Positions 56,691 through 64,000 of a DNA stretch of 64,000 bases are shown in pieces. The notes under the pieces are model-generated. The model saw only the letters and a program-made list of their open reading frames with translations. It was not told the origin of the DNA and did not search any database. Every line of letters starts with the position of its first letter. Position 1 is the first letter of the stretch. The position numbers and the translations under genes are program-made. Source of the DNA: an uncultured Hyphomicrobiales bacterium (GTDB lineage: Bacteria; Pseudomonadota; Alphaproteobacteria; Rhizobiales; Rhizobiaceae); NCBI GenBank assembly GCA_943908365.1, contig CALTTH010000017.1, forward strand, positions 4,540 to 68,539, written 5' to 3'.

Positions 56691-56834
56691 GTCACGTCAC
56701 CCTTTTCGAGAGCCTCGCGATGCGTGCGAGGCGAAATTCTCTGCAGCCTCAACTATGAGACGGCACATGGGTATGTGGCATAAATCGAAACATGCGGGCA
56801 AGGCAATTCCCTGCCCGCTTCATCAGCTCAAGAT

Positions 56835-57272
56835 TTAGTCTGCCGGATGGAAGGGCCGGGATTCGGTTTCCCATGCACCGCTGAGATCCGTCAGTTGGGC
56901 CTCGATGCATTCCACGTCGAGCGCGATCGCACCGCCGCCGGAAAGCGTCAGCTCGATTGTTCCATCCGGACCCTCTTCCTTCTGGATGAAGCGGATGGCG
57001 AGAAGGGAATGAACCTGCTCCTTGTCGGTGCGGTTTATGCCGCTGGAGCGGACCGCCGACACCCGTTTGAGAACCAGGGCAGAGCGGCAGCGTTCTGGCG
57101 GATGGTTCTTCTTGGCGCCGTGTTCCCAGACAAAACGGTTGGCTGAGAGAACGAACTGGCCGGGCCGCGGCTCGAAGGACACGTCTTTCAACTTGAAGAC
57201 ACTGTCCTGCATGTGGGTAGAAATGATGGCAAGGTCTTCGCCATCCAGCGCCATGAGTTTAAGGCCGCTCAT
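56835..57272 (-). CDS. DUF2948 family protein
   Basis: A 145-residue protein with LKLMALDGEDLAIISTHMQD at its N-terminus and a middle RFVWEHGAKK. Conserved in alphaproteobacteria between murA and hisD. Function unknown; I see no catalytic motif. Confidence 0.85.
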   Translation of the reverse strand: MSGLKLMALDGEDLAIISTHMQDSVFKLKDVSFEPRPGQFVLSANRFVWEHGAKKNHPPERCRSALVLKRVSAVRSSGINRTDKEQVHSLLAIRFIQKEEGPDGTIELTLSGGGAIALDVECIEAQLTDLSGAWETESRPFHPAD

Positions 57273-57450
57273 CGTCTCTTGGTCCTCATCTCGCGGACAG
57301 GTCCGCTATCTCTCGTTCAACATGTGTGAAACACGACGCGTGCCGCACGCGGCATTTGCGTCGTCGTTCAAGTGGTTGATCTGGAGATAGGCAGTCGGGG
57401 CCGGTTCTTCAACGGACACGGCCCCCTCATCGAGAATCGGCGATGAAGGA

Positions 57451-58743
57451 TCAATCGCTGACGCGCTCGACTTTCGCGCCGCAGCGGTTCAGCTTTTCTT
57501 CGAGACGCTCAAAGCCGCGGTCCAGGTGATAGACGCGCGACACCATGGTTTCGCCCTCAGCCACCAGTCCGGCAATGACCAGCGAGACGGAGGCGCGAAG
57601 GTCGGTCGCCATCACAGGCGCGCCGCGCAAGCGGGAGACGCCTTCGATACGCGCCATCTGGCCTGACAGAGAAATCTTGGCGCCAAGGCGGGCAAGTTCC
57701 TGCACATGCATGAAGCGGTTTTCAAAGATGGTTTCGGTGATGTGCGAAACGCCATCGGCACGCGTCATCAGTGCCATGAACTGCGCCTGCAAGTCCGTCG
57801 GGAAACCGGGAAAGGGTTCGGTGACGACATCGACGGGGCGGATGCCATTGCCGTTGCGCACGACGCGTAGGCCGCTTTCCGTTTCCGTAATGGTTGCGCC
57901 GGCAAGGCGCAACGTATCGATGGCGTTATCCAGCAGCGATGCGCGCGTGCCTTCCAGACGAACGTCGCCGCCCGTCATGGCAACCGCCATGGCATAGGTG
58001 CCCGTTTCGATACGATCGGGAAGGACCCGGTGACGGGCGCCGGAGAGCGACGTCACACCTTCAATGGTAATGGTCGAGGTGCCGGCACCTTCGATCTTCG
58101 CGCCCATGGCACTCAGGCACTGGGCAAGGTCAACAACTTCGGGCTCACGAGCCGCGTTGTGAATGATCGTCGTGCCGCGTGCGAGCGTTGCCGCCATCAG
58201 CATCACATGCGTTGCGCCAACGGAGACTTTCGGGAAGGTGTAGGTGGCGCCGATCAGACCGCCGGCGGGCGCTGTCGCGTTGATGTAACCGCCATCGATT
58301 TCCATAGTGGCGCCGAGCGCTTCCAGTCCTTCGATGAAGAGGTCGACGGGACGTGTACCGATCGCGCAGCCACCGGGCAGCGAAACGCGCGCCCTGCCCT
58401 CACGGGCAAGAAGCGGGCCGATGACCCAGAAGCTCGCACGCATCTTGGAGACCAGTTCGTAAGGAGCCGTCGTATCGACGATCGTCCGGCAAGTGAAATG
58501 CACGGTGCGGGAGTAGCTTTCGCCCTGGCTTTCACGGCGGCCGTTGACGGAGATGTCGACGCCGTGGTTGCCGAGAATACGGATCAGCTGTTCGACGTCT
58601 GCCAGATGCGGCACGTTTTCCAGCGTCAGCGTATCGCTGGTCATCAGCGATGCGATCATCAGCGGCAGTGCTGCATTCTTGGCTCCGGAAATCGGGATGA
58701 TGCCGTTCAGCTCGTTCCCACCTGTGATTCTGATGCGATCCAT
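57451..58743 (-). CDS. murA: UDP-N-acetylglucosamine 1-carboxyvinyltransferase
   Basis: A 430-residue EPSP-synthase-like enzyme adding enolpyruvate to UDP-GlcNAc in peptidoglycan synthesis. Active-site loop LPGGCAIGTRPVDL has the catalytic Cys near 117, the residue targeted by fosfomycin; N-terminal GAKNAALPLMIASLM includes the conserved Lys/Asn. ATG 58743 with AAGGGACGA upstream; the frame is open to 58827, but the extra 28 residues are basic and unlike MurA. Confidence 0.97.
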   Translation of the reverse strand: MDRIRITGGNELNGIIPISGAKNAALPLMIASLMTSDTLTLENVPHLADVEQLIRILGNHGVDISVNGRRESQGESYSRTVHFTCRTIVDTTAPYELVSKMRASFWVIGPLLAREGRARVSLPGGCAIGTRPVDLFIEGLEALGATMEIDGGYINATAPAGGLIGATYTFPKVSVGATHVMLMAATLARGTTIIHNAAREPEVVDLAQCLSAMGAKIEGAGTSTITIEGVTSLSGARHRVLPDRIETGTYAMAVAMTGGDVRLEGTRASLLDNAIDTLRLAGATITETESGLRVVRNGNGIRPVDVVTEPFPGFPTDLQAQFMALMTRADGVSHITETIFENRFMHVQELARLGAKISLSGQMARIEGVSRLRGAPVMATDLRASVSLVIAGLVAEGETMVSRVYHLDRGFERLEEKLNRCGAKVERVSD

Positions 58744-58911
58744 TCGTCCCTTACGAGCTTTGCGCTCGCCTTTCCTTGATGCCGTCGAGGCATGTGTTGG
58801 TGCCGGCCTGCCGGTAAACGGCAGCATAGCTGAAAAAAGTGTTGATGCGCCTACTCAGACGAGAGTCGACGCGAAAGATGAAACCCCTGTCCGTTTCAGT
58901 TTTTCCCGGCT

Positions 58912-58970
58912 AAAGCGTGCCGCGATCCTTCAGGTCCGCTCAAACGCTTCAGGTCCTTACCGCATGTCGT
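58912..58970 (+). repeat. RIME-like repeat, family B, half-copy
   Basis: AAAGCGTGCCGCGATCC...GCATGTCGT matches the left part of the element at 44112-44219; the right, inverted part is missing. It adjoins the stop of the next small gene (58976). Confidence 0.65.
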
Positions 58971-58975
58971 TCTTG

Positions 58976-59197
58976 TCAGCACGATTCGTTCGTTTTTGCG
59001 GCAGGAAGTCCGATTGTATCGTCTTCGTCACCTGCACGGCGGGCGCGCAACTGCTGTTTGCGGCGAGCAAGGTTTTCACGCAGCTTCTTTGCAGCCCGCG
59101 CTTTGCGCTCCGCCTCTCGCTGCTTTGCCTTTTCGCCGGGTCCAGTTTGCCCGGATGCCAGCGGCTTTTGCGGGGTTTCATCGTGATCATCGTCCAT
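58976..59197 (-). CDS. Small basic, coiled-coil hypothetical protein
   Basis: A 73-residue protein with an acidic start (MDDDHDE) and a Lys/Arg/Ala-rich helix (GEKAKQREAERKARAAKKLR). Start uncertain: ATG 59197 or 59209; neither has a clear ribosome-binding site. Position before murA suggests an ordinary rhizobial conserved gene. No function can be given. Confidence 0.6.
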   Translation of the reverse strand: MDDDHDETPQKPLASGQTGPGEKAKQREAERKARAAKKLRENLARRKQQLRARRAGDEDDTIGLPAAKTNESC

Positions 59198-59351
59198 AAG
59201 CGGTGTCATAAACGAATTTCGCGCGGTCCAACAGTGTCCGTCGCTTTTTTCCAGAAAGGTATGGTGAAGTCGCACTTTGATGCTTGCGCTCATCAGAAAC
59301 CTATGGCAATAGGCGCCCACTTGATGTCGAGGCAGCGCTTCGACGACAGAT

Positions 59352-59426
<75 letters not shown>

Positions 59427-59481
59427 TTCAATTCTCCACTGTCTAGATTGTTTTGCTCGATTGCTGGTGGCGCGACCATCT

Positions 59482-59742
59482 TTATGCTTTGGGCTTGACT
59501 GGATTGCCGAAAAGATCGACGGGTTCAGGCTGTGGAGAAACTCCACTCTTGTGGGCCGAGAGGCGACCGCTAAACGACCGCAGGCTGTTCGGGCGTCCTG
59601 CCCAGAGCGCGAACTCGACTTTCTCTCCTGCCTTGATATCGCGGTCTGCGATGAAGTAGCCGCGATGGTCAGGAGCGGTTTCCTGTCCAGCTTTTTCGTT
59701 TTCGAACAAACAAACATCTCCAGGCTTTGCGTTGTAAGCCAT
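59482..59742 (-). CDS. Small hypothetical protein
   Basis: An 86-residue protein; ATG 59742 has GGGAAG at good spacing. Core PDHRGYFIADRDIKAGEKVE looks like a small beta domain, with C-terminal QPEPVDLFGNPVKPKA. It recalls short proteins of phage and plasmid regions, but I cannot name a family. It converges on tRNA-Thr. Confidence 0.7.
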   Translation of the reverse strand: MAYNAKPGDVCLFENEKAGQETAPDHRGYFIADRDIKAGEKVEFALWAGRPNSLRSFSGRLSAHKSGVSPQPEPVDLFGNPVKPKA

Positions 59743-60059
59743 CCAGCGTCTTCCCTTTCAATTTGAGCCACGGCTTCAGGTGATGGATGTATATGGTGGG
59801 CGAGGAATGATGAGGCTAGACCAAGCTGGTGTGACACGGGCTCAATAAACGCCCGGCTGATCCCGAGTGGTCGGAGTCTAGCCGCGCTTACTTTGGTGGT
59901 TCCGTCCAAGTTTCACGCGTCCATCTACGCGCAAACGAGCGCAGCCCAGAATCCCCGAAGCCTTCCCTTCAAAGTCTGGACATGACCCGACGCGCTCTTG
60001 AAAGCTCATGCAGCCATCATCACATGAACGGAGAGAGAACATTCATAGGAGCCGTCATA
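59743..60059. other. Gap in the accessory patch, holding a fliQ-end-like repeat
   Basis: A 317-base stretch without a credible gene. It carries GCGCAAACGAGCGCAG (59929-59944) and CAGAATCCC (59947-59955), which match the sequence at the fliQ 3' boundary (61883-61922). Confidence 0.5.
59929..59955 (+). repeat. Direct repeat, left copy of the fliQ-boundary sequence
   Basis: GCGCAAACGAGCGCAG differs by one base from GCGCAAACGAACGCAG at 61883-61898, and both are followed by CAGAATCCC (after 2 and 15 bases). The right CAGAATCCC includes the fliQ stop. Confidence 0.6.
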
Positions 60060-60299
60060 ATGACATCTGGTGAAAAACAGCTTTCACGAAATGCAATCCG
60101 CTCGTTGTCGGCGATCCACCAGTATCGTTATCAACGGCGTTCGGGTCGGGTGTGGCTGGTTGGCGACAAGCGCATCTCGACCTCAACCGTCGCTAGTCTT
60201 GAAAGAGAAGCGTTCGTTCGAGAAATTGCTTCGAATGGCGCGCCTCGCCTTGTTCTGACTGACGAAGGCAAGCGCTTTATCGCTCATGGCGGTGGCTGA
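60060..60299 (+). CDS. Small winged-helix-like hypothetical protein
   Basis: A 79-residue protein; ATG 60060 has AGGAG ten bases upstream. A helix SRNAIRSLSAIHQYRY, strand-like SGRVWLVGDKRISTSTVASL and final VLTDEGKRFI resemble a MarR-type winged-helix end. No target known. Same strand as and 142 bases before the ClpP-like gene. Confidence 0.65.
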   Translation: MTSGEKQLSRNAIRSLSAIHQYRYQRRSGRVWLVGDKRISTSTVASLEREAFVREIASNGAPRLVLTDEGKRFIAHGGG

Positions 60300-60441
60300 A
60301 GAGTACAAGTGACGATAAGACAAGCGGCGCGGCTGCTATAGTGAAGTTCAGGTTTCAGTCAGTTCACGAATATCAGACCTCTAGTAATGTCGGCGTTCTG
60401 GGATATAAAATTGGCGCGTAATTGCGTTGGGGATCGCATCA

Positions 60442-61605
60442 ATGTTTGTTAGGCGTTTTTTGGTGGGTGCAGCCATTGCCGCTTTGTTGTTTCCCGCCGG
60501 GGCCACGGCGCTGACGTTTTCTACCGAGCCCATTGATGCAACAAAGTCTGTAATTCTCGTTTCGGGCGTGTTTGAGCCAAGCGAAAGTCTGTCCTCGTTC
60601 GTATCGCTTGCGAAAGGTCTCGGCACACGTTCTGGAATCGTTGTCTTCAACTCCATAGGAGGCAACCCCTCCAAAGCAATAGAGCTTGGCAGACTTATCC
60701 GTGCTCTTGGCCTTCCGACGTTTCAGATGCGAGGAATGGAATGTTCTTCCGCCTGCGCTCTAGCTTTCATGGGTGGAACTGTCCGTTTTGCCGAGACAGG
60801 TTCCATCGGCGTTCATAAGACTTCTTTCGCCGACACTTCAGCAATCTCTGTAGATGACGCGGTATCCTATATCCAGCATCAGACTGCGGAGACGATCGGT
60901 TACATGACAGAAATGGGGGTCGACCCATCTCTGCTGCAGTTGTCGCTGCGGTACGAGAAGGACGATATGCGTTACCTATCTAAAAGCGAGATGCAACAGT
61001 ACCGCGTCACAACTCTTGGAAACGCACCACCTCCTCCTAGAACAGAAGCCTCAGCGAACACGCAGCCTTCAGCGTCCGAAACTGCAGCGCTGCCGGCATA
61101 CCGTATCGCTGAAGACGATCCTCGCTTTCAAATACCGCTCGCGAAAACTGGAAAAATTCGTGTCCCCAAAGGCAAGGAATTTTTACGAGCGAGCGAAGAT
61201 CAAAAGTCGGAGAAACTGATCTCGTTACATAACGGCGACAAGGTAGACATACTGGCTGTTGGAGATAGATGGTACCTGGTACGAACAAAAGGGAAAGAAG
61301 GCTACGTGCACCATAACTGGGTGAAAGTAGACCAATTTCTCAGTCAGCCTTTCGACAACAGGTTCATCCAGATCAAAAGCTTCGATAATTTCGCAGAAGC
61401 GGCCGCTTATGTTCGGGGCTCCTCGCTGCCGGTGACAGCGTATCTTGCGACCAACAAGTGGTTTGCGGTTGTGCTAATGCGTTCGCTTCCCGCGGATGAG
61501 GCCGCCGAACTTCTCAAAGATTTGAAAGACAAAGGCTCTGTGCCGGACGACGCGTTTATGACCGTCGGCAACACTTATGTGAAGAGCGTTTGCTGCTCCA
61601 ATTGA
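60442..61605 (+). CDS. Periplasmic ClpP-like serine hydrolase with SH3 and SPOR-like domains
   Basis: A 387-residue exported protein. Signal peptide FVRRFLVGAAIAALLFPAGA; a ClpP/crotonase-fold domain of COG3904 type (about 30-190) with VVFNSIGGNPSKAIELG, a nucleophile region MECSSACALAFMGG (Ser about 103) and GSIGVHK (His about 125); a Pro/Ala linker (195-220); a bacterial SH3 domain (about 238-298, VPKGKEFLRA... to VHHNWVKVDQ); and a C-terminal part (about 307-380) whose FIQIKSFDNFAEAAAYV...WFAVVLMRSLPADEAAELL pattern resembles SPOR. ATG 60442 has GGGGA upstream. Base composition is more A+T-rich than the flanking genes. SH3 and SPOR-like modules suggest peptidoglycan binding; protease activity is inferred. 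Confidence 0.8.
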   Translation: MFVRRFLVGAAIAALLFPAGATALTFSTEPIDATKSVILVSGVFEPSESLSSFVSLAKGLGTRSGIVVFNSIGGNPSKAIELGRLIRALGLPTFQMRGMECSSACALAFMGGTVRFAETGSIGVHKTSFADTSAISVDDAVSYIQHQTAETIGYMTEMGVDPSLLQLSLRYEKDDMRYLSKSEMQQYRVTTLGNAPPPPRTEASANTQPSASETAALPAYRIAEDDPRFQIPLAKTGKIRVPKGKEFLRASEDQKSEKLISLHNGDKVDILAVGDRWYLVRTKGKEGYVHHNWVKVDQFLSQPFDNRFIQIKSFDNFAEAAAYVRGSSLPVTAYLATNKWFAVVLMRSLPADEAAELLKDLKDKGSVPDDAFMTVGNTYVKSVCCSN

Positions 61606-61720
61606 TTGGAGAATGTCCTTACGGCGGGTGTTAGTATTGCCCCTAAGGCCTCTGCTCTATGCTAACCCGCAACGGTTGATCGCCGTTCTTGCTGCTTTGC
61701 CTACGCGTTCCACATCATCG

Positions 61721-61759
61721 GCCCGAAAATCGGACCCGATTTTCGGAAAGCACAATGCG
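61721..61759 (+). repeat. Palindromic intergenic repeat, family A, copy 3
   Basis: CCGAAAATCG and CGATTTTCGG form a perfect 10-base stem, then AAAGCACAATGCG. It lies 116 bases past the ClpP-like stop in the 307-base gap before fliQ. Confidence 0.75.
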
Positions 61760-61882
61760 TCGATTCAAAAAGGTAAAGCGTCTCGTGTGCGTCGGTGAGG
61801 ACGCACGGCGCTTTAGGCCGCTAGAACTTTCGCTGCATTTTCCTCTATGGCTGACCATCACACGGTAGAAACACCAATCGGG

Positions 61883-61922
61883 GCGCAAACGAACGCAGTC
61901 GTTTGGTCCGGATCAGAATCCC
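61883..61922 (+). repeat. Direct repeat, right copy at the fliQ 3' boundary
   Basis: GCGCAAACGAACGCAG at 61883-61898, then CAGAATCCC at 61914-61922, the latter running into the fliQ stop (61913-61915). It matches 59929-59955. Confidence 0.6.
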
Positions 61923-62179
61923 GACTGGATGCGGGAGAACACCAGATTGGTGAAGAGGGAAATCTGCGCACCGACAAACGGCGCTGAAAAGGCGATGGCC
62001 ACCATGACGGCGATGATCTTCGGTACGAAAGTCAGCGTCATTTCCTGAATCTGGGTCAGGGCCTGCACGAATGCGATGATGATGCCGACCGTCATTGCGG
62101 CAAGAACCGCAGGGCCCGATGCAATGAGCACGGTCCATATCGCGTTTTGCATGATATCGAGAGCGTCTGCCTCGTTCAT
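61913..62179 (-). CDS. fliQ: Flagellar type III export protein FliQ
   Basis: An 88-residue two-helix export-gate protein (ALDIMQNAIWTVLIASGPAV, MTLTFVPKIIAVMVAIAF). Family length about 88. It is the last flagellar gene before the foreign and housekeeping block; flhA, its usual successor in the group, is at 48569-50659. Confidence 0.96.
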   Translation of the reverse strand: MNEADALDIMQNAIWTVLIASGPAVLAAMTVGIIIAFVQALTQIQEMTLTFVPKIIAVMVAIAFSAPFVGAQISLFTNLVFSRIQSGF

Positions 62180-62283
62180 CTTGGTCCGCTCGTCTCATTC
62201 GGCTAAAGAATGCCGAACCTGAAACGGTGGGCATGGCTGCATAATGCGACCATCAAAGATGCTATATGATTCGACAGAAGGCG

Positions 62284-62697
62284 TTAAGACGCCGTCTGCG
62301 AGATTTTGATGCCCTGGCCGATGGCAATCGTCGAACCGGCAACCGTGGTGGCCGAGAGGCCCTCGGCGGTGACTTCCACCGACTTCACGACACCGCTGGT
62401 CTGGCCGTCGGCGCTGGTGATCGTCTTGCCGATATAGGAAGACGCGTTCGACAGCGACGATGCCGAGATCAGGCTTTCCAGATTGGTGTTCATCTTGATC
62501 GACTGCTCGACCTGCGAGAAGGTCGCTAGCTGGGCGACCTGCGCACTCGGATCCATCGGATTCGTTGGATCCTGGTTCTTCATCTGGGTGATCAGGAGCT
62601 TGAGGAAGTTGTCGTAATCCAGCGACGCCTTTTTGGAGTCGGTTTTCGATGCCGAGGCCGTCTGGGTCGATGTGGCACTCGCTACAGCGTCTACCAT
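62284..62697 (-). CDS. flgD: Flagellar hook cap protein FlgD
   Basis: A 137-residue hook-assembly scaffold with the conserved DYDNFLKLLITQMKNQDPTNPMD (split here at about 28-50) and FSQVEQSIKMN. This is the short alphaproteobacterial form. Overlaps flbT by seven bases. Confidence 0.94.
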   Translation of the reverse strand: MVDAVASATSTQTASASKTDSKKASLDYDNFLKLLITQMKNQDPTNPMDPSAQVAQLATFSQVEQSIKMNTNLESLISASSLSNASSYIGKTITSADGQTSGVVKSVEVTAEGLSATTVAGSTIAIGQGIKISQTAS

Positions 62698-63137
62698 GGT
62701 GCGATTTCCCTTCGCAGTTCGTTAACAACGGCCGGCGTGATTTCATGGCTGTTGAGAATGGTCTCTTCCTTGGCATAGAGACCACGGATGGTCTTCAGCG
62801 CGTCGAAGGGACGGCCAGACGAGACGGTGGCATCGATGCGCTTCAGCTCAGAACGGATTTCTTCGTTCTTAAAGGTCGCAAGCAGCATGGTGATCGACTT
62901 GCGGAAGAGTGTCAGGGACTGCTCCTTGCCTTCCGGATTGATCAACATCATCTGTACGATGAAGTACAGCTGCCGCAGAGGTGTCGTCGTATCCTCAAGC
63001 TGCAACACATGGTTCTCAAGAAGAAATGTCACATCATTGAGGAATTCCAGGGAAACTTTCCTGTCGACGCGAAGAACGGCGCCGTTGATGAAGATCTTTT
63101 CCCCAGACTTCAAGGAAATCCGCAGTGTACTTTTCAT
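62691..63137 (-). CDS. flbT: Flagellar biosynthesis repressor FlbT
   Basis: A 148-residue protein that in Caulobacter binds flagellin mRNA leaders and controls its stability. Conserved LRISLKSGEKIFINGAVLRV (about 4-23) and FYAKEE-type tail region. Overlaps flaF by four bases. Confidence 0.95.
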   Translation of the reverse strand: MKSTLRISLKSGEKIFINGAVLRVDRKVSLEFLNDVTFLLENHVLQLEDTTTPLRQLYFIVQMMLINPEGKEQSLTLFRKSITMLLATFKNEEIRSELKRIDATVSSGRPFDALKTIRGLYAKEETILNSHEITPAVVNELRREIAPW

Positions 63138-63481
63138 TTAAGTCCATCCTTGATGATGGTTGTCACGTCAATAATGCCTTGGTAGTTCGTCGAATTACGC
63201 TTGCGTATCTGCTCGCATTCTTTGAGAATCCAGATGGCGATGGAAATCAGGTTGGCTTTGAGTTCAACCGGCAGTTCATTTTCTGGCTGCTGGAGATCAT
63301 CCACGAAGCGCGTCCAGACCCGCCTGGTGTAGAAAATCGCCTCGATCCCGTCCTTGCCATATTTTTCCTGCCGCTTGGCGACCTCCAGGAGTTCGATAGA
63401 TCGCTCAAGGACCTGTCTTTCCCTGTTGCGGGCAATATGGGGGTCATCCTCCATGATCTCCGCATATGAAAACTGGAACAT
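63134..63481 (-). CDS. flaF: Flagellar biosynthesis regulator FlaF
   Basis: A 115-residue protein with MFQFSYAEIMEDDPHIARN and the central KYGKDGIEAIFYTRRVWTRF. It promotes flagellin synthesis and opposes FlbT in Caulobacter. Between flgL and flbT. Confidence 0.94.
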   Translation of the reverse strand: MFQFSYAEIMEDDPHIARNRERQVLERSIELLEVAKRQEKYGKDGIEAIFYTRRVWTRFVDDLQQPENELPVELKANLISIAIWILKECEQIRKRNSTNYQGIIDVTTIIKDGLK

Positions 63482-63535
63482 TTATCTTTCCTTCATGGCC
63501 CGATGTGCCGCCCGTCATCGGCGGAATTATTCCTG

Positions 63536-64000
63536 CTAGATGAAATTGACGAGGCTAAGCCCCTGAATCTTCGATGTAATCGTGTATGACGTCTCGACCT
63601 GGTTCAGAAGGGTCGTAAGGCGGGTCGACGCCTCATAGGTGTCGATGCCAACAAGATCGGTCAGCTGGGTATCGATGATCGTCTTCTGCGCGCTCATATA
63701 GGTATTCGCCTTCTCCACTCGCTCCTGGGACAAGCCGATTTTGGCGCGCTGGGTATCGATGTTGGAGATGGCGGAGCCTGCGAGCTTCGTCGTGGTGTCA
63801 TTGACCACCGAAAGCGCGTCGGAGCCGAGACCGGCATCGACCAACTGCGAGGAGATGACCGTTGCCAGGACAAGGTTCTTGAACCCGGATTCATTGGCGC
63901 TGGAGGATGTCGACACGGTCTCCGAGGTGCTGATCCGGCTGCTCATGGCCGTATCGGAAGCATTCGTCCACGACGGCCAGTCGAAATTGTCCTGATAGTC
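63536..64000 (-). CDS. flgL: Flagellar hook-filament junction protein FlgL, C-terminal part (cut by window edge)
   Basis: The frame is open through the window edge at 64000 (SWTNASDTAMSSRISTSETV from there) and ends at 63536. The 154 visible residues include NESGFKNLVLATVISSQLVD and an Ile/Gln-rich helix ending TSKIQGLSLVNFI, the FlgL-type terminus. Supported by flaF-flbT-flgD downstream. Confidence 0.85.
   Translation of the reverse strand, partial: DYQDNFDWPSWTNASDTAMSSRISTSETVSTSSSANESGFKNLVLATVISSQLVDAGLGSDALSVVNDTTTKLAGSAISNIDTQRAKIGLSQERVEKANTYMSAQKTIIDTQLTDLVGIDTYEASTRLTTLLNQVETSYTITSKIQGLSLVNFI

Overview
The window is a chromosomal segment from an alphaproteobacterium of the Rhizobiaceae, most likely Agrobacterium or a close Rhizobium/Allorhizobium relative. 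The grounds are gene content and order (a PdhS-type kinase, potFGHI, a divergent aceA and its regulator, zwf-pgl-edd, aglEFGAK, folD, then a flagellar cluster with motE, flbT and flaF), a tRNA-His lacking an encoded G-1, and palindromic intergenic repeats of rhizobial RIME type. No IS element, integrase, CRISPR array or rRNA was seen.

Layout. 1-72 is a truncated tRNA-His. 386-6058 holds a large soluble sensor kinase (pdhS1-like) behind a perfect CtrA-type box, then an orphan double-domain iron-type permease. 6380-12433 (minus) is acetoacetyl-CoA synthetase and a putrescine importer (potF, terminator-like hairpin, potG-potH-potI). 12619-15566 is a short-chain-acyl-type regulator divergent from isocitrate lyase. 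15669-18581 holds small genes, a LysR regulator and a BaiN-like flavoprotein. 18709-21442 is a gamma-glutamylputrescine pair (puuA-puuB) that fits the putrescine importer. 21599-25712 is the upper Entner-Doudoroff pathway (zwf-pgl-edd). 26006-27367 is a Tat-exported 5'-nucleotidase-like protein. 27543-35282 is an alpha-glucoside uptake and hydrolysis operon with its divergent LacI regulator and two matching operator candidates. 35385-39077 holds a low-GC membrane protein, folD and a Wzz-like coiled-coil membrane protein.

39274-53155 and 61913-64000 are flagellar. The plus strand carries flgB-flgC-fliE-flgG-flgA-flgI-motE-flgH-fliL-fliP. The minus strand carries flhA-fliR and four accessory genes on the left, and flgL-flaF-flbT-flgD-fliQ on the right. 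Between fliQ and flhA lie a six-repeat DUF1217 protein, a housekeeping block (murA, DUF2948, hisD, UPF0262, a low-Mr phosphatase, infA, maf, yacG), tRNA-Thr, and a small accessory patch with a periplasmic ClpP-like/SH3/SPOR-like protein. In Sinorhizobium, as I recall it, fliQ and flhA are contiguous and flagellins follow fliP, so this arrangement looks like an inversion plus insertion.

How it fits together. Carbon use: alpha-glucosides are imported and hydrolysed by agl, and glucose passes through zwf-pgl-edd. Putrescine is imported by Pot and gamma-glutamylated by Puu. Acetoacetate and acetate enter through AcsA and the glyoxylate shunt. Cell cycle and motility: the PdhS-like kinase probably feeds DivK/CtrA, and three perfect TTAA-N7-TTAA boxes lie between genes.

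The points most worth following are the CtrA/GANTC element before the kinase, the two other CtrA-like boxes (one near a 43-residue membrane ORF), the ClpP-SH3-SPOR-like protein flanked by short repeats of the fliQ 3' boundary, and the expanded DUF1217 protein.
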